Shown: positions 1-14,599, counted from the first letter of the stretch. The stretch is DNA of 64,000 bases from Polyodon spathula (GCF_017654505.1 NC_054539.1:65180256-65244255), one strand, 5' to 3'. Numbers and translations: made by a program. The notes: a model not told the origin generated them from the sequence alone.

Positions 1-341
1 AATAAAAAAAAAAATAAAAAAAAAAGACCTTTGTGTTATTCTTCTCAAGAGGAAAGATAATTTCATTTTGTTACAATACGTACATGTGCAAAGCAACACA
101 TTATGCTTTTAAATCACTGAACTGCCTTCAAATATACAAGTTAAAAAAATAAAACAACCCTGTGTTTAATTTCTTCACAGCTGTAGGGCTTTTGTCCAAA
201 AATTCCTGAAATTAATGATTTGTTAACCATTTAAACCTTGTGTACATAAAAAAAAAGTTACATTGCAGTTACACCTCCACAAACGCACACATTATTATTA
301 TTATTATCATTAATATTATATTAATTATTATTATTATTGGT

Positions 342-395
342 TATTATTATTATTATTGGTTTATTTAGCAGATGCCTTTATCCAAGGCGACTTAA
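342..395 (-). repeat. SINE tail fragment (V-SINE-like)
   Basis: The plus strand reads TTTAGCAGATGCCTTTATCC followed by AAGGCGACTTA. This is the reverse complement of the 3' tail shared by fish V-type SINEs and their partner LINE (AAGTCGCCTTGGATAAAGGC then a TCTGCTAAAT-like end). Only the tail is recognisable; an ATT-rich tract precedes it. Confidence 0.6.
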
Positions 396-2309
396 ACAGA
401 CACATGTAATATTGCAGTTAGTTGTTACTGTTATATTCTACCGCCAGATAAAAGTAGCTTTGATTTGGTATTAAACATGTTTAACAGATAAGATGCTAAG
501 TGGTGCTGTGATTTTGTTTAGATTTATGGACTGAGCACAATACAGTTTCAGGGTTGAATAGCAAGGGGTGTAAGATACTATTGGTGTTAGATGTTGATAA
601 GGATCTTCAAAAGGTTTAAAAAGACAGCATTGCAACGATGCAACCTCATTCCACTTATACATTTCCCCAAACCCTACCAGGCCAAATTAATATAATGGGT
701 TATGCAATGGAAACACTGGTGTAGTGGGATGTAAACAAGTGTGTGAACTCCAGTTTGGTGCTCCAGGCCAGACAGCGGCATGGTAGGAACCTGGGTCAGA
801 CCATGGTTTACGTTTTTTTAACTGGGTTTTCATGACACTTTTTAAAAACATTGTCTGACTATACACTTGTCATCCATTCAGCGCCTTCCCATTAATTACC
901 AAACCAAAGAATTAACATTGCACTGAGTCACACACAGTATTATCTACGGTAAAATGAAGAGAAACGTAGCAAGCACACATGTTTGCAGTTAATCAAAAAG
1001 TCTGTACTACTATATACTCTAACTTGTCCAAGATACTAAAGGCATTTTTTTTTTTTTTTACTTTACATAGTATTGTAAAGATTATGCCGTCTCTACAAGT
1101 TTTAAGACAGCAAGGTCAATTGTGTTGTAGGAATTTATGTTTTATGTACTAAAAAATTGACACATTTCCATTTATTTTTTATTAAAAAGTTCCCTTGATC
1201 CCGTTTAATTTTGCAACGGTATCTGTCTAGCTTTTCTTTGGGTTTACCAACATACAGTCAGCATTAATAACAAAAGATTTGCAAACGCCATCTTCTCATC
1301 ATAATCAGTGGACGGGCACTGGATGTCTTAAAACACACTTGATTGGCTATTGCTAGTTACCTATTTACTTCTCTTAACCAATAGGATTTCCCTGCCGTCC
1401 AAACTGATGAGTGTTGTGCATGTGATTTTATGAAGTGAGTGAACAGCAACATAAGACACATCGCTGGTCACAGCAAAAGTATAGGTCTTGTCTGTCCTTT
1501 AAAGAGGAGAGGGTAAATACTATATCACCCAAATTAGAAGTAGGTAAATGCCGTTTATCTGTGTATACCCTCGACTACACCACAGATGTGAAATCACACT
1601 ATAGAAACAAGGCATTGGTTTTAATATACTATAATCTAGAACAGCGTGGCAATAAAATGATATGAGACCATGCATTACACAATTAAATTGCATCCAGATG
1701 CACACCTGCTAAATAAAAATACATCTCTGTGAATAAAAACACTCCCCAGGGTAAGCAAATGGCTTGATTGAATATCTCGTTTGTCAGCACCAATGGGTTT
1801 CTCCTTTTAAGTTCTCTGTAATGGTCCTGACCATTGTTACCAGCACAGCCTTGGTGCCAATAGCATCAAATCATAACAGCATCACAGTTACAGCTTACCA
1901 GCAGATTTAAAGCACACTGTACCTGCTTGTCATCTTCATCAATTGCAAAATCATATGTATTATTGTTTGAGAGTTGTACCAATTGTATTGTCACCCAAGA
2001 TGTAAGGATCACCTATGGTAATAGGTCAACTGAACAACCAAAAATCAATAAATGCAGGTTTATTGCATGGTGTGTAATACTACCCCAGGGGGATTTAAGT
2101 GTCCCCCCCCCCCCCCAACTCACTCCAGTGAACAAAATTGCACTAATAATGTATTTCCTATTTTTCATTTCCCAAAGCAGTATTACAAATCTGATAGTAA
2201 AAACAGGAGGTTGGTCAAATGTGAACATACTGTAATTCTCACTCATGGCTGGCACATGATTCTCTTTACTTTAGTCCACTGTGAAGGATTTCACCATTTT
2301 TAAGGTTTG

Positions 2310-2900
2310 TTCTGCCCCTTTTACACAGACCCAGACACAGAAATTTAACTTGTTAAAGCTCTTTCAAGCCGTTTTATTAATGAAAGTAACAAAAATATAA
2401 GAAAAAATCAGAACAAAAACATAGCTCCCACATGGAGTACTAACTAAACTTTTTACTTCATGGTTCTAAATAAAATCGGACAACTAGCCTGCTTACTGAT
2501 TTAAAAAAAACAAAACAAAATAAAAAACTTTTACAAGCACACAGAAAAACATTTACACACTACCTTTTTCTTAAGACCCCACACTGTATCCACAATGACT
2601 GCCTCTTGCCTCTTGCCTCTTGCCTCTTGCCTCAGACTGCTGACTGCTCTGAACAAACTTTTATTCCTGTTTAAATACCTGCCTGCTTATTACAGGCAGG
2701 TAACACCAATTAAACTATAAAACTATTGAACATGTAATCAAATTAAACTAAATAATTACACCTATAGCTGTGCAAACACAGCCACTTCCCCACATTTAAC
2801 TGGCCAGGGACAGAAATTAACTCTATCCATGCCAACCCCAATTAACTCTATCCATGCCAACCCCAACACATTTCTTTCAGGCAAGTATCCACCCTGCCAC
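2310..2900. repeat. LTR-like dispersed repeat block
   Basis: The composition differs from the flanks: a perfect 10-bp-arm hairpin (TACCTGCCTG ... CAGGCAGGTA, 2676-2702), a five-copy TGCCTCT array (about 2600-2632) and a tandem duplication of a 26-bp unit (AATTAACTCTATCCATGCCA plus ACCCC) at about 2814-2867. It resembles the non-coding LTR parts elsewhere in the window (for example 52741-52960), but no terminal repeats or target duplication could be delimited. Confidence 0.35.
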
Positions 2901-4699
2901 ACCACATAAATAAATCTGTTTATTAACCTGTATACACTAGTGGAGACTTCCCTAGGGGTGAACTGAAATGTTACTTTGCTGAATGAGAAACTAAATTGTC
3001 ACTTCCATGTTAAAGACCTGTTACAATAGATGCCTTATTCAGTGTACAGTAGGTTTCCTGTAAAATGTAAGATTTAAATTTTGAGATATATCCGGCTTAT
3101 ACTCCAAAATTCATATGAGCAGTCATCTTCCAGATTCCTAGAATATGTATACCTTTGTCAGTCACGATTAAAGAACATCTTTAGTCAGGTTATTGCTATG
3201 TAAGTACTTCAGTATTCCATTCATTTTATAACAATATTCAGAGACCCTGGTGAACGTAAATGAATTCTAAGCTCTCATACTCTCCTGACTCCGTACATTT
3301 TACAAGGATCTAGCAGCTTCTTAATTACATCTCCTTTTGGTTCTTTGTTGAGCAATAAGCTGCTCTGTGTTACCAGGACCTGACCAACTCGACAGCTTGA
3401 AATGGGACTTTAACTGGCTTGTAAATGTTCTTTCTGCTACTCTGCAGTACAGGATGTCAGCATTGGCACAGCTGATAATATTGATTGTCTTTTCTTTCGG
3501 GTGTGAAATATCTTTAAGCAAAGAGAAACAAATTCAAATAATTCTGTTGCGTGGAGCAGCTAGTCAACGGGCTGTGGCAGCCCAAATTAACAGAGAACAT
3601 TATAAATGGGCATAATAGATAATATAGCCTATGATGACTGCAGGAACACCCTGTATTGGTTTGGCAATAGCTGAGAGGTTGATTAAAAAAACAGGGCAAA
3701 CAAACAGGGAATAGTTTTTATTTGTGTTAGAAAGAATTACTTTAATTCAAAATTCAGTTAAAATAATTTATATAAAAAAATACAATAAACCATATTGTAA
3801 ACACCATAGATCTGCTGAACCATGCTTTTCCTTGTGAAAAAAAAAACAAAACAGATTTGACATTTGATAATACCAAACATGGTAAATAACAATCCAACAA
3901 TATAATTAACAACACATCAGCAAAAGCAATATGCAACTCCATACTGTGAAAGCAAATTAGAGCAACTGCAATTAATCAAACACATTTGAAAAATGAGTCA
4001 AGGAACTGTACAACACCAGTACCACATTAGGAGCTTTACATAAAATGTTATCAGTGTAACAAAAATAACATTTGAAAAATAGGAGTTCAACGCATGAGCA
4101 GTAATAGTATTCTACCTGTGTCTCTGGCACAATGCCTGTCTGGAGATTTGGCTCATTAAGGAGAAAATAAATTGCTACTACACAAAAGGCAAATGCCCTA
4201 ACTATTGCAAGAGAACAATAATACACCTTCTGTTTAAATCAGTTTTATATGCAGCTGACCTAATTTAGATTCAATGTGATGTTTACATAATCAATAAACA
4301 TAAGCTAGAAACTGAATTTTGCTTATTTTCCCATAATAAAGAAATCATATTTATCTTGCATCGTTTATCCCAGAAAATCTTAACCCAAAAGGACACACTG
4401 AATACTTCCATATTTTATTCTGGTTCACTTTTTAGATATTTCAGTAAACTAGCCAGAGAAGAGGCCATATACTGTAGCCCAGTGAGAGTTGTTTTGACCT
4501 GTCTTGAAACTTATTCAAGGGGGAAATGATGAGTGTAGTAAAGCATAGCACAGCACTGGCAATGAAAGAAGCAACGTTGATATGGCCATTGTTTACCATG
4601 ATTAACTGTTGTTCATCTCATACAAATGCACACATTACTGACCCATGAACAATGGGTGACAATGAAACAACTCTGAACAACCTCGCTATCCCAGTTCAC

Positions 4700-5015
4700 T
4701 GCTGCAACCCCCCAGCCACCCGGGGAACGGAGTCTGAAACATGCGTCCTCTGAATTTTTCCACTGCAGATCCACATCGAAGCCACCAGACCTATAGTGCC
4801 GGAGGACAACACAGATCTGAATGGCTCCATTGCAGACCCGCAGGCGCCCTATCAGCCACAGGGGTCGCTGGTGCGCAGTGAACCGTGGATTTCCCTGCAG
4901 AACTAAGACCTCCCTACCCGGGCGGCACTCAGCCAATTGTGCGCCGTCCCCTAGGAACCCCCAGGTCATGGTTGGCAGTGACACAGCCTGGACAAACCTG
5001 CGATCTCCAGGCTAT
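4700..5015 (+). repeat. GC-rich dispersed repeat, copy A
   Basis: GC-rich island in AT-rich intron. It shares an ordered series of blocks with 26335-26610: GCAGGCGCCC, then CACAGGG(G/A)TCGCTGGTGC, then CCTCCCT..CCCGGGCG, then a GGCCAA-like block. The end (GTGACACAGCCTGGA.. ) recalls the tail of a repeat common in fish genomes. The long frames here on both strands come from GC-rich repeat sequence and are not genes. Confidence 0.5.
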
Positions 5016-6113
5016 CGGGCGGAAAAGCTATATTTGATGCTAGATACCTCAAAGCTTTATACAATTAATTGTAGATTATAAAAACTACCCAATTCTTCAA
5101 CTTTGTACTACATATAATTGAATACAAAGCAGTTGATATTCAGACAACACATGTCTGTGTAAATGCACAGCTTATTATTTGGTATCCTTAACACGATTTT
5201 GTATCGGATTTGATAAAAATTAAGAATTTAATATATTTCCTTGCAAAACTATGTGACAAATTGATGCATACTTCTGACATAAGCAAGTGTACTTGAATAA
5301 CTGCAGTGATGAAACCAGTTGGTGAATGATTGAATGGGATGTGTCTGATCTAAGTTAACTATCAATAGGACATGGAATCAGATTACAGCTCTGTCAACCT
5401 TATGTCAGTGTCACTGGACAAGACGAGAACTATATAACGAAGCAGAGCACAAACTGGATATAACAAACATGTTCCGAGCTACTGTCCAGGTAAACAATCA
5501 GATACAGCACTGTGCTGCAAGTGACTAACCTGTTTTCATTCAAACTATTCAAGTAAAAACATACAAGCTTTGATAAAAATTAAAAAAAAAAAATAGGTAA
5601 ACAGTTAGAGTTAAACAAATTCGGTCTGGTATGTTCCTTACAAATGGTAATCAATTCTGCTTTACACTTGGGTATCATTTTCTTCAAACTATAGAATACC
5701 AGGAACTCCCTGAGAAGGCACATTCTTCTCAATGCAAACTTGCAGTTCATCAGACCCCTGATAGTCAGTTAAAACAGCATGATTATGAAAACAAATAATT
5801 CTGAAACAAATCATCTTTTAACACTCACCCATTACCTCAGTTCAGTTTTGTTAACACCAGTGTAATTGGGTTAATTTTTCTTCCTTTCACAGATTACAGT
5901 GATTACTTTCTAGTTACTTAACCTTATAACTGACCGTCTCGTCTTCCTGTGCTAGTGCCAAATAATCACTTAGATATAGATAGATATGACTGCGACACAC
6001 AAAACAAATAGCTTGCGAGTTGATCGGACTACATTTGCTAATACACAGTAGTACTCCTCAGGTTGAAACAGACCAAATCAGTTCTAAGAAGAAAGCAACA
6101 GATACCTAGCAAG

Positions 6114-6114
<1 letters not shown>

Positions 6115-6195
<81 letters not shown>
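6115..6195. repeat. (TA)n microsatellite
   Basis: About 40 uninterrupted TA dinucleotides. The long YIYIYI frame across it is an artefact. Confidence 0.97.
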
Positions 6196-6197
<2 letters not shown>

Positions 6198-9100
6198 TGC
6201 CTTCTTTTTTTCAAGAGCTTCCTGAAAGATCTCAGAAAGAATAAGATCGAGTATTAAGCAAAGTGAAAGGAAATCAAAACATGATTATCATTATTATTAG
6301 AACCCTAAATGCCATGCTCCCAGTCCCTCAGCCCTTGCCTTTGGTGCTTCTTAAATACTTGTTCGGTATGACAGATCAGGAAAGTCTTCAAATGATTTTA
6401 CTTCTCTGCAGATCACACATTGAGCACAATCTCTGGCTAACAGGCAGCAATCAAGGCAAAGCACACTTGATAAATGTGAAATGCCTGAGCTGTAACAGCA
6501 GACATCAGTGCCAATCAATATTCCAAAGCAACAACCAGAGTAGAACTGATCCAGAGCAGCATTTGTCATCAAATAAGACCCACTCCTGTGAGACTTGGCT
6601 CCAGAACTAACATCTGAAATAATGATTGAGAGATGACCCTTTTATTACATTTCATTATTGTTTTCAAATCTGTCACTCCTGTTGTAGAATGATGTGTACA
6701 TTCAGAACCTAGTTATAAAGACATCTTGTGGAATGGGTTGTCTAAATGTATTACTGTGGGATTCTCACTGCAGTCGACTTGAACAGTTTAACCCTTTAGC
6801 TCCTTTTTAATTCATTAAATCTGTGATGACACACACACACAGATGTGTCAGATGTACTTATTTGTGCTCTCATCAGGTGGCAGTATCAATAAATAGGGCT
6901 CTCTTTGAAGCACTAAGCGGTTGACTTGATCAATCTGTAAGAATGAGAGACATACGATTGCAAAGAAGAACATACACCGTCTTCTTTTCTTACCTCTCAC
7001 CTGAATTACTACAGCTGTGGGTTTTTTTTTTATTTTTATATTGAATATGGTGCAGCCATAATTTTGCTTTAATCCAGCAGACCTAGAACAACTTTCACAC
7101 AATTTCCTTGTCATTTTGCCATCTTGTTTTGCAGCCTTTACTTTTCAGGTGAACCCTATTCATCCTGCCATCACACTATAAGTTTGTTTCCTGTATTAAA
7201 GGTATCCGTATATTTCAAGTGGAGTGGTGGCGCAAACTGGCTTCAGCCAAATCAAATGTTTTGAAGATGCTTTTTAAAGCATTCCTATTCTGTTTCTTAC
7301 TAGATCTTGTATTGTATAATTCCTGTAATAGCATGTGAGTCACTCCTTTCTTCTAACCTAATGCACTCACATTATATCAGTAAAGAATAATCTGATTTCC
7401 AAACTGTATAATTCCGTGACTTATAAAGTTAGTGCAGAGAAGTTCATGTTGTTAAATGCATTATTCATTTGTATAGCTAGACTTACTAGTTTTTATTGGA
7501 TTTGAATTTCAGTAACCCATTTTGTGCCTGCACTTTATACTGAACCTCTCCTACAAAAAGTACAATCTTTTACAGCCTTATTCCAAGCAGCAATACTCAT
7601 AAATGAGAAAGTGAGTCAAGAAGCTCTTTCCTGCTGCAGTTTTAGAAAAATGTGACCTGGAATCATAAAAAGCTCTCAAAAACAGGCATACAAATTGCAG
7701 TGCTTTGCAACAAATCATTTTTAAGATAACAGACTGAGTCTATAAAAAAATGAAAACAATAAAAACCTAAATAACGGCAAAGCATAAAAACAGCAAGTGA
7801 CATTTTATTTGAGGTAGTTTGGCAGAAGCAGTATCAGCCTTACTTCATTTCATGCTCCAATGTCTTTTTTTATGTAAAACTATGTTCTTCGGGGCATAAT
7901 GTTATGAGATGGATTTTATATTGTTGTAAGCATCTGTCACGAAATAATTCAGTGTGGTGAGTCATGAGATACTGCAGCTAAAATGATACAAAATCACACA
8001 AGCTAATACAACCATTGAGCATGATTTAAACAAGGCCCTGTTTTCCGGGTTTTACAAAAGCTGTGTTTGTTTTTACTGCAGCTTTTACCAATTTTCACCC
8101 GAAATGCCAACTCAAGCATGTGAAAATACTCATTTACAACAATAACTTATCCGAAAGGAGATACTCACCATTAGAATGAAAATGAACAATTTATTAAATT
8201 GACATATGAACATGCCCATAAATGATTACATTGTATTTTAATTTGGCCTCTGGCCTTGTCCATTGCAGAATGTTAGCCGTCCCTATGGCTGCAAAAATAT
8301 GATGAAGAAAGTACATTAAATAAATGAATAACTAATGCCAACGGGCAGGACAAGTGTAACCTGAGGCCACTTACCCTCTAGACAAGGCACACTGTAAGGT
8401 GGAGGCAGGGGAGGAGGAGGACCAGACAAAGAAACAACGAGGGGCTATATATCGGGTTTGATGATTACATATTTGATCAACGGCCGGATTCTCCTTTCAG
8501 AAACACCGCAGAGTTTCCAATTCTTTTAATAAATAATACAAACAATGTTTCAGTACGATACGAGAATGTCAGTTTAAATAAAGCTACAGTATTCACTTGC
8601 TGGAGTAGGTTCTTCATGCGGGTGATCTTCAGCGTTATGTCGTCATTCAGACAGCTGTTAGCATTCACAGTGAATAGAGGCAATAAAGATGTTTTTTAAC
8701 ATCTACACAAGTTAAAATTGGTTTTAAATGTGTCGCTTTTAACCTCCCAAAAAACAGAGAAATGTATTATCTGTTTAATTATTATTATTAAAAAAAAACA
8801 AAAAAAAAAACACTGATGAATTCCCAGGTTGTGTTTAAAGAAACAAACATCAAAGATAAATATAATAAATTTAACAGATATTACATCATCCTCAGACCTT
8901 GATGAGAACTACAATGCATAACCAAAATACTATTTAACATCAAAAACTCACAAAGGTATATACAGCGGTAAGATAAGGCCATATACCTGGAAAGGAAAAA
9001 AAAACAAACAAACGTATTTTTCACACAGAAGCCACCCAAAACCTGTACTATTTAAATGCCACCTTTTAATTTTAACTAACTGCTTTACAGCATATTTTCT

Positions 9101-9664
9101 TAAGATTATTAAGATTATACATTCTTCAAGCAAGAATCAATTATTGATAACGGTAATATTTCAATCCTCCCTATGTGAAGTCATTATTAAATACATGTTT
9201 TTTGACTTGCACTTACGGCTCTTCTCTTTTCTTTTCTAGTGTGTTTTATGTTTTTTTCAAATATTGCATTTTACAGGCAGCCATGTTTAATTTTGACGAT
9301 AACGGGTAATAACGTGTAAATTACCTGCAGCAAACGCAACAGCACCATTAAAACGATAACATTCTGGTATATACAATTAATAAAAACAAAATGTTACCTT
9401 TCAACTGAATAGTAAACACTACTTCACGTTTACAATACAATGTTTTTGTACTGCAGAAAAAAAAAGAAACATAAGGAAATGTGTTTCAGTGGGCGAGTAC
9501 AGCGCATGTACAAAACCTCATGGTTAATTATTGTAAAGCAAGATCTAAAGCACACACTAACTGCCAAGTTTCACTTTAATCAAACATTCAAATCTAAATG
9601 TAACTTACATAATAATTAGTCATTTAGAAAGTGCTTCTATGCAAAGAGACTAGGGGGTGAACTA

Positions 9665-9842
9665 TGCATCACAACTGCTGCTGCAGAGTCACTTACAATA
9701 GGACCTTGGTTTTACATCTCACTCGAAGGAAGGAGCACAGGGAGGGTTAAGTGACTCTCTCAGGGTCACACACAGCGAGTCAGTGGCTGAGCTGGGATTG
9801 AACTGGGAACCTCCTTTCTCTAACTACTGGACCACCGAGCCT
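9665..9842 (-). mobile_element. tRNA-derived SINE, minus orientation
   Basis: Reading the minus strand, the element begins with a tRNA-like head (GGTGGTCCAGTAGTTAGAGA, then GGTTCCCAGTTCAATCCC as a B-box region). A core follows containing TGTGTGACCCTGAGAGAGTC and ACTTAACCCTCC, then GTGCTCCTTCCTTCGAGTGA. The order and wording match the core in the plus-strand copy at 36229-36530. RNA polymerase III-type SINE with probably V- or Deu-like core; the 3' tail is not clear. Confidence 0.8.
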
Positions 9843-11045
9843 TAAAATAAAAATAAACTCAAAAAATTACTTTGGCAATCATATTAGAGGTCAGTCATTT
9901 GAAACAACAACTCGTAATTGAACTTCACTTTCCTATTTCCTATACCATCTCCCATTTCACATAGAGAGGAAAAGTATTTTAAAATGTTGACGCTACATTA
10001 TGATAAAGCAGTAAGGCAATAAAGCATAAAGCAGTAAGGTAAGTCTGGTCAGGTGCACTGTGGACTCTAGTTTCAAGCACATGTGCTGGAAAGAAAAATA
10101 CATTAACAGCCAGGTTGTTTAATAAGGAATCAGAATATCACTCAATCACAGTGCGATTGCAACGTATATCAAAAAATACATCCGTGATAAAGGATAGAGA
10201 CGTCTGCTGCTTAATGTTGTTTTATAATTCATTGATTTTCTAAAGGTTTATTGCTGGTAAACTAAAAGTGTGAACGGTTTTACTTGGTTAGTTCTTGTTT
10301 TCATTTTTTTTTTCCAGCTTAACGGAAGATGTTTTCTGTGTTTGAAGTATCACCCAAAACAAAAATGCAGCTTAAATTTTGTTCTTCGTTAAATGCCACA
10401 GCCTGAATGCGTCACACGCTGCAAGTCACCATTTCAAGTTAGTTATCAGGAGCTGTCCCTTTGACACTGTTCTCCCTGTGGAAATAAACAGCCATGCTAC
10501 TCAATAATTAACAAAACTCAAGAGGACTGGTAAGTTCGAATGAGTGCATAATAATCCAGAGCATTTGATCACTGAATAATTTCAAAGTGCTATTGAACGA
10601 CTGACAAACTACAAGTCAGACCAATAGAACAGACAATGTTTTAGAAAAAAACAATTCTGAAGTGTATGCAATACAATTACAGGTAAGCAGTGTAAAAGAG
10701 TGTAAAAGTTATATAATTTGACTTTGGAATGCAAAAGTAGTCATATGGAAATCATAAAAATCCTATAATAACATCTAATAAGTTAAATTCTGGTATAGTT
10801 TTGTATACCGGCCCAGTGTATTGTTATAATGTAGTTAATAGTACGCAAATCTAAAAAAAGGACAAACATCGACATTGTCATCCCTGTCAGCAATTCCTAC
10901 ATTTGTCTTTCTATTTCTTGGATACAAGTAGGAAATTATAATTAGGTATCGCTGCAATTGAGATTGTTGTAAAATATAAAATAGCAAAAAACAAAGTGAG
11001 AGTGATGTTTCCATTTCTGTTCAGTTTATTTTTCCAGAATTATTA

Positions 11046-11195
11046 ATAAAAGTTGGGGTCTGTGTTAAAAGTTGGGGTCTGTGTTAAAAGTTGGGGTCTG
11101 TGTTAAAAGTTGGGGACTGTGTTAAAAGTTGGGGACTGTGTTAAAAGTTGGGGTTTGTGTTAAAAGTTGGGGTCTGTGTTAAAAGTTGTGGTTTC
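11046..11195. repeat. 19-bp minisatellite, about 8 copies
   Basis: Tandem unit AAAAGTTGGGGTCTGTGTT, seven full copies and one degenerate partial copy. Variants at positions 12-13 (GGTCTG, GGACTG, GGTTTG) are clustered: three TC copies, two AC, one TT, one TC. Confidence 0.95.
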
Positions 11196-11483
11196 CAACA
11201 AATTCATGGCCTGCGATTTTCTTACAGCCTTAGTTATAAGCCTATCCCTTACACTCAGCTCTAATCTCTGTGCTACAACAAATGGACACTGTTCTCCTTG
11301 AGCTTGGCCGTTATTACTCAGTAATGGAACAGCAAATAAAGCACAGCTGAGAGATGACAATGATTAATGAAACATTCTAAAACCACTGCAGTAAGCAGTG
11401 GACTACAAAGATTATTTCAGACATACAAAAGGTAAATATTTAAATAACTTGAAAAATTAGTAGTATACTGTACTAGTGATAAT

Positions 11484-11570
11484 GGCATTACTGTGGCATG
11501 TTTTGGATAATAATGGGCTTTGTTGACTGAGGAGTTCCATTATTAACTTGTAAAACGCCACAGTAATGCC
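11484..11570. repeat. Inverted repeat with 14-bp perfect arms
   Basis: GGCATTACTGTGGC (11484-11497) pairs perfectly with GCCACAGTAATGCC (11557-11570) across a 59-bp loop. Possible hairpin MITE or MITE end; limits unknown. Confidence 0.7.
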
Positions 11571-14500
11571 AATATCCCATAACCATAATCATTATATAAA
11601 CATAAATTATATTTTCCATGTTAGGTGTGGAGGGTACTTCAAGAGGTCATTTATCAACTGAGAATATTAATGTCTCTGCAGAGAATATTAATGCTATTGC
11701 ATGAGGATTTATTCTTACTGTATCTCTTACAATGATTAATACTTATATCACTATTAATGAGAGTTTCAAAATTCTGAAGTCCTGTTAGCATTTAGAAGGC
11801 ATCTAACTGAGGGATACTGAACGCTGTACCCGATCAGCTGAGACTACACACGAGGTTTTTTTAAAAACATTACATCTTATTCACTCTTTTATCCTGTTCA
11901 TTATTTCCATGTTTTGTTTTACATTTTATATTTATAGACATGGAAAGGTAAGAATTTCAGATATGAAACGCATACACAAATGGTTTGGAAAAAATGACAG
12001 AACACCAGATTTAACTGCACACTGGGAGTACATTTACTACTTTTTCATTAAGAGCAATGGTAAACTAGACAGGGAGTGAATTACCAGTTTGTTTCCTTTT
12101 TACATTCATATTGTCCTTCTAGATTTCCATAAGAAACTAGTACTAGTAACTATGCACACCTGCTAAATGAACAGAAGGTTATGAAAACAAATACAAACTT
12201 CCCCCTAAAAAATTCCTTTTACAAAAGCTAATATCACTTTTGTTAAAATCTGAAGTGTTGTGAGAACAACTATGATTTAATTAGTTGTTCATTCCTTTAA
12301 CTATCTTTCAGTATATCATCAAGTCAATTTGCCAGAGTAATAAAAAACGAATCCCGAAAAAAACAACAAAAAAAAAAAAACAGCGATAAACACTTCACTT
12401 GTTAAATTTTGCATTATAAGCTGTTTACCTATTCAACATTAATTCTGTGTATATTAAAAGACACTGTTACATAGTATAAAAAACGAATTTGATCTATACA
12501 TAGTATGTATACTAGATCACATTTTGTACCATGCTTGACCACACCATATTTATTTAATACTACGCCCCAGCAAATCTGTGAAAGGCATTGCAAACTATTA
12601 CACATTTTCAGTGCTGAACCAACTGCTGTTTTAATTTCTAACTGATCTGAAACATGTATCAGTAAATATCAGTTTAGAAACAGCAAATGGTTTTTGAAAA
12701 CAAAGGGTTTTAATCAGTAGTGATATATGAATGTAATCAATTGAGCCAGCTTCCCAACATTTCTGTGGTACGCATAATTAAACATACTATTAGCTTGGGT
12801 TTTCTGGGACAGCATGATATAGCAATTATGGTACTACATTATTTTAAAAACATTTTTGTATAATCCTAAAATGTTATTTGCCTTCTCGGCATACATCAAA
12901 CCTGTTAAATATAAAAAGATAAAAACAGGTACAAAGGCTATGTTTACAACAGCTTTTGGCACCAGAATCAAACATTATTTTTCTAGAATCATTATGTCAT
13001 CATAGCGTCATTGTCCTATATTCTTTACAGATTTTGGTATGTGCCACTGTGGTCTGGTTGAAATTGAAGAATCCTCATCTTGCTGAGACAAAAATATACT
13101 TCCTGATCTTCTGTAATTCTGTTACAAATCTCATGTTAAGACACATTGCATTTTGGGTAAACAAATTAATAAATCTGCCCTGTGTCAGAGGGTGCACCTC
13201 AGCCAATACCAATGGAGTCAAAGTGCTCAATAACTGTAAATTATTACTGGCAATAACGATTGTTACGACCCAGACATCTGCATACTGGTACTTGTAACCA
13301 GGTCATAGATCTTATTTAATTACAGTTTAGCTCTTTCTAGTTGCACATACAGTAGAGCTTTCACAAACAGATTTCTCAATAGTAATACAAAGTCAAGACA
13401 GAGTGTATGTTAGCATACTGCTATGATTCTGCTCCCATCATCTGTAGTGAGTGCATGCAGTGCATCTGAATAGGCAGATAATGCACACTTGTATGGAAAT
13501 GAAATGCAACTTGTGTGTATGTTACCTCTGGTATCTCAAAACAAGCACTTACATCGAAACAGGGTATCAAATAATCACATGCATTTGCATTTAGAAGCTT
13601 TAAAAGTAGTCCATCCAATTCAGAATTATTTTTACTACATTTACTTTAAACCATCAAACAGGTTAAACTGCACCTGTTTAAATTCATAACATTCTTCCTC
13701 CAGACAAAAAAAAACCCAATATATGCTAACTAGTTAGTATCTTGACTAGTTGCTCTGACTTACACGTTTCGGAAAAACTACAGTACAGAAAAGTAATTGC
13801 AATAATGGCTGTTTGAGTTACCGTCATATTGGGCTTTGATATTACTGACTTCCAGTATATTTATTTTGCTGAAAGGGATAAGAATAGTCTAACTAATCTA
13901 ACCTGTAAAATATTTTTTTAAATGTCTTTATTACTCGTCCCTTGTTTCTTTCTCATATAAAAAACTACTAAAGCACATCTCAGAAATATGAACAAAAAAA
14001 ACAAATAATGCTGCACATTGTTTTAACGTAGGCGAAGCAAGGGCCTAGTGCACAGACACTGATAAGAGAGAAAATAACGTGCATAGAAAAAATACAATTA
14101 TGTAATGTTGCAGTGGCAGAGCAGAGCTTTTTAATTTTGACTGTAGGCGAGACTGAAATATTAAAATGATTAATACCAAACCAGCCAACAGGGTTGTGTG
14201 CACAGACAGCATACCATTTTAAAACTACTAGTCTAAACTTATTGTGACAAGACAGCTACCATCTCTGTGCCTGGTTAACTGAAATATCCTCATCAAATTT
14301 CCATTGCAAGGGAATACTGGTATATTAGAAAAACAAGCTTCAACGTTTTCACCAGTTTTTATTGAAGTTCTCTTGCAGTGGTGGTATTTTGGAATGTTAC
14401 ATCTTGCAAAAGTGGTATGGGCTGCACTTTTATAACATTCTAACTAATACTGTTGCAATGTGGTCAGCTGTTCAAATTGACAATAACTAAATGTAATAAT

Positions 14501-14599
14501 GTATGTATATACTTCCTTTACTGAGTCAGTACTAGAGTGCTCCATACATTAAATCATCCATACTGTTGTGTTAGGTGGCTGAGAATTCCATTAAGCAAT

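Noticed and set aside
1923..1970. Minus-strand NNTYDFAIDEDDKQ followed by GTACAG, considered as an OTOF or EF-hand exon
   Set aside because: It does not match the otoferlin sequence expected after exon 2, the calcium-loop spacing is wrong, and no acceptor AG with a pyrimidine tract precedes it.
4613..5081. Overlapping frames of 123 and 86 codons on opposite strands
   Set aside because: They lie in a GC-rich dispersed repeat that recurs at 26335-26612.
6063..6257. Open frame with (IY)n stretch
   Set aside because: It is a translated (TA)n microsatellite.
12956..13297. 113-codon plus-strand frame in OTOF intron 2
   Set aside because: Hydrophobic by AT-richness only; no homology, promoter or polyadenylation context.
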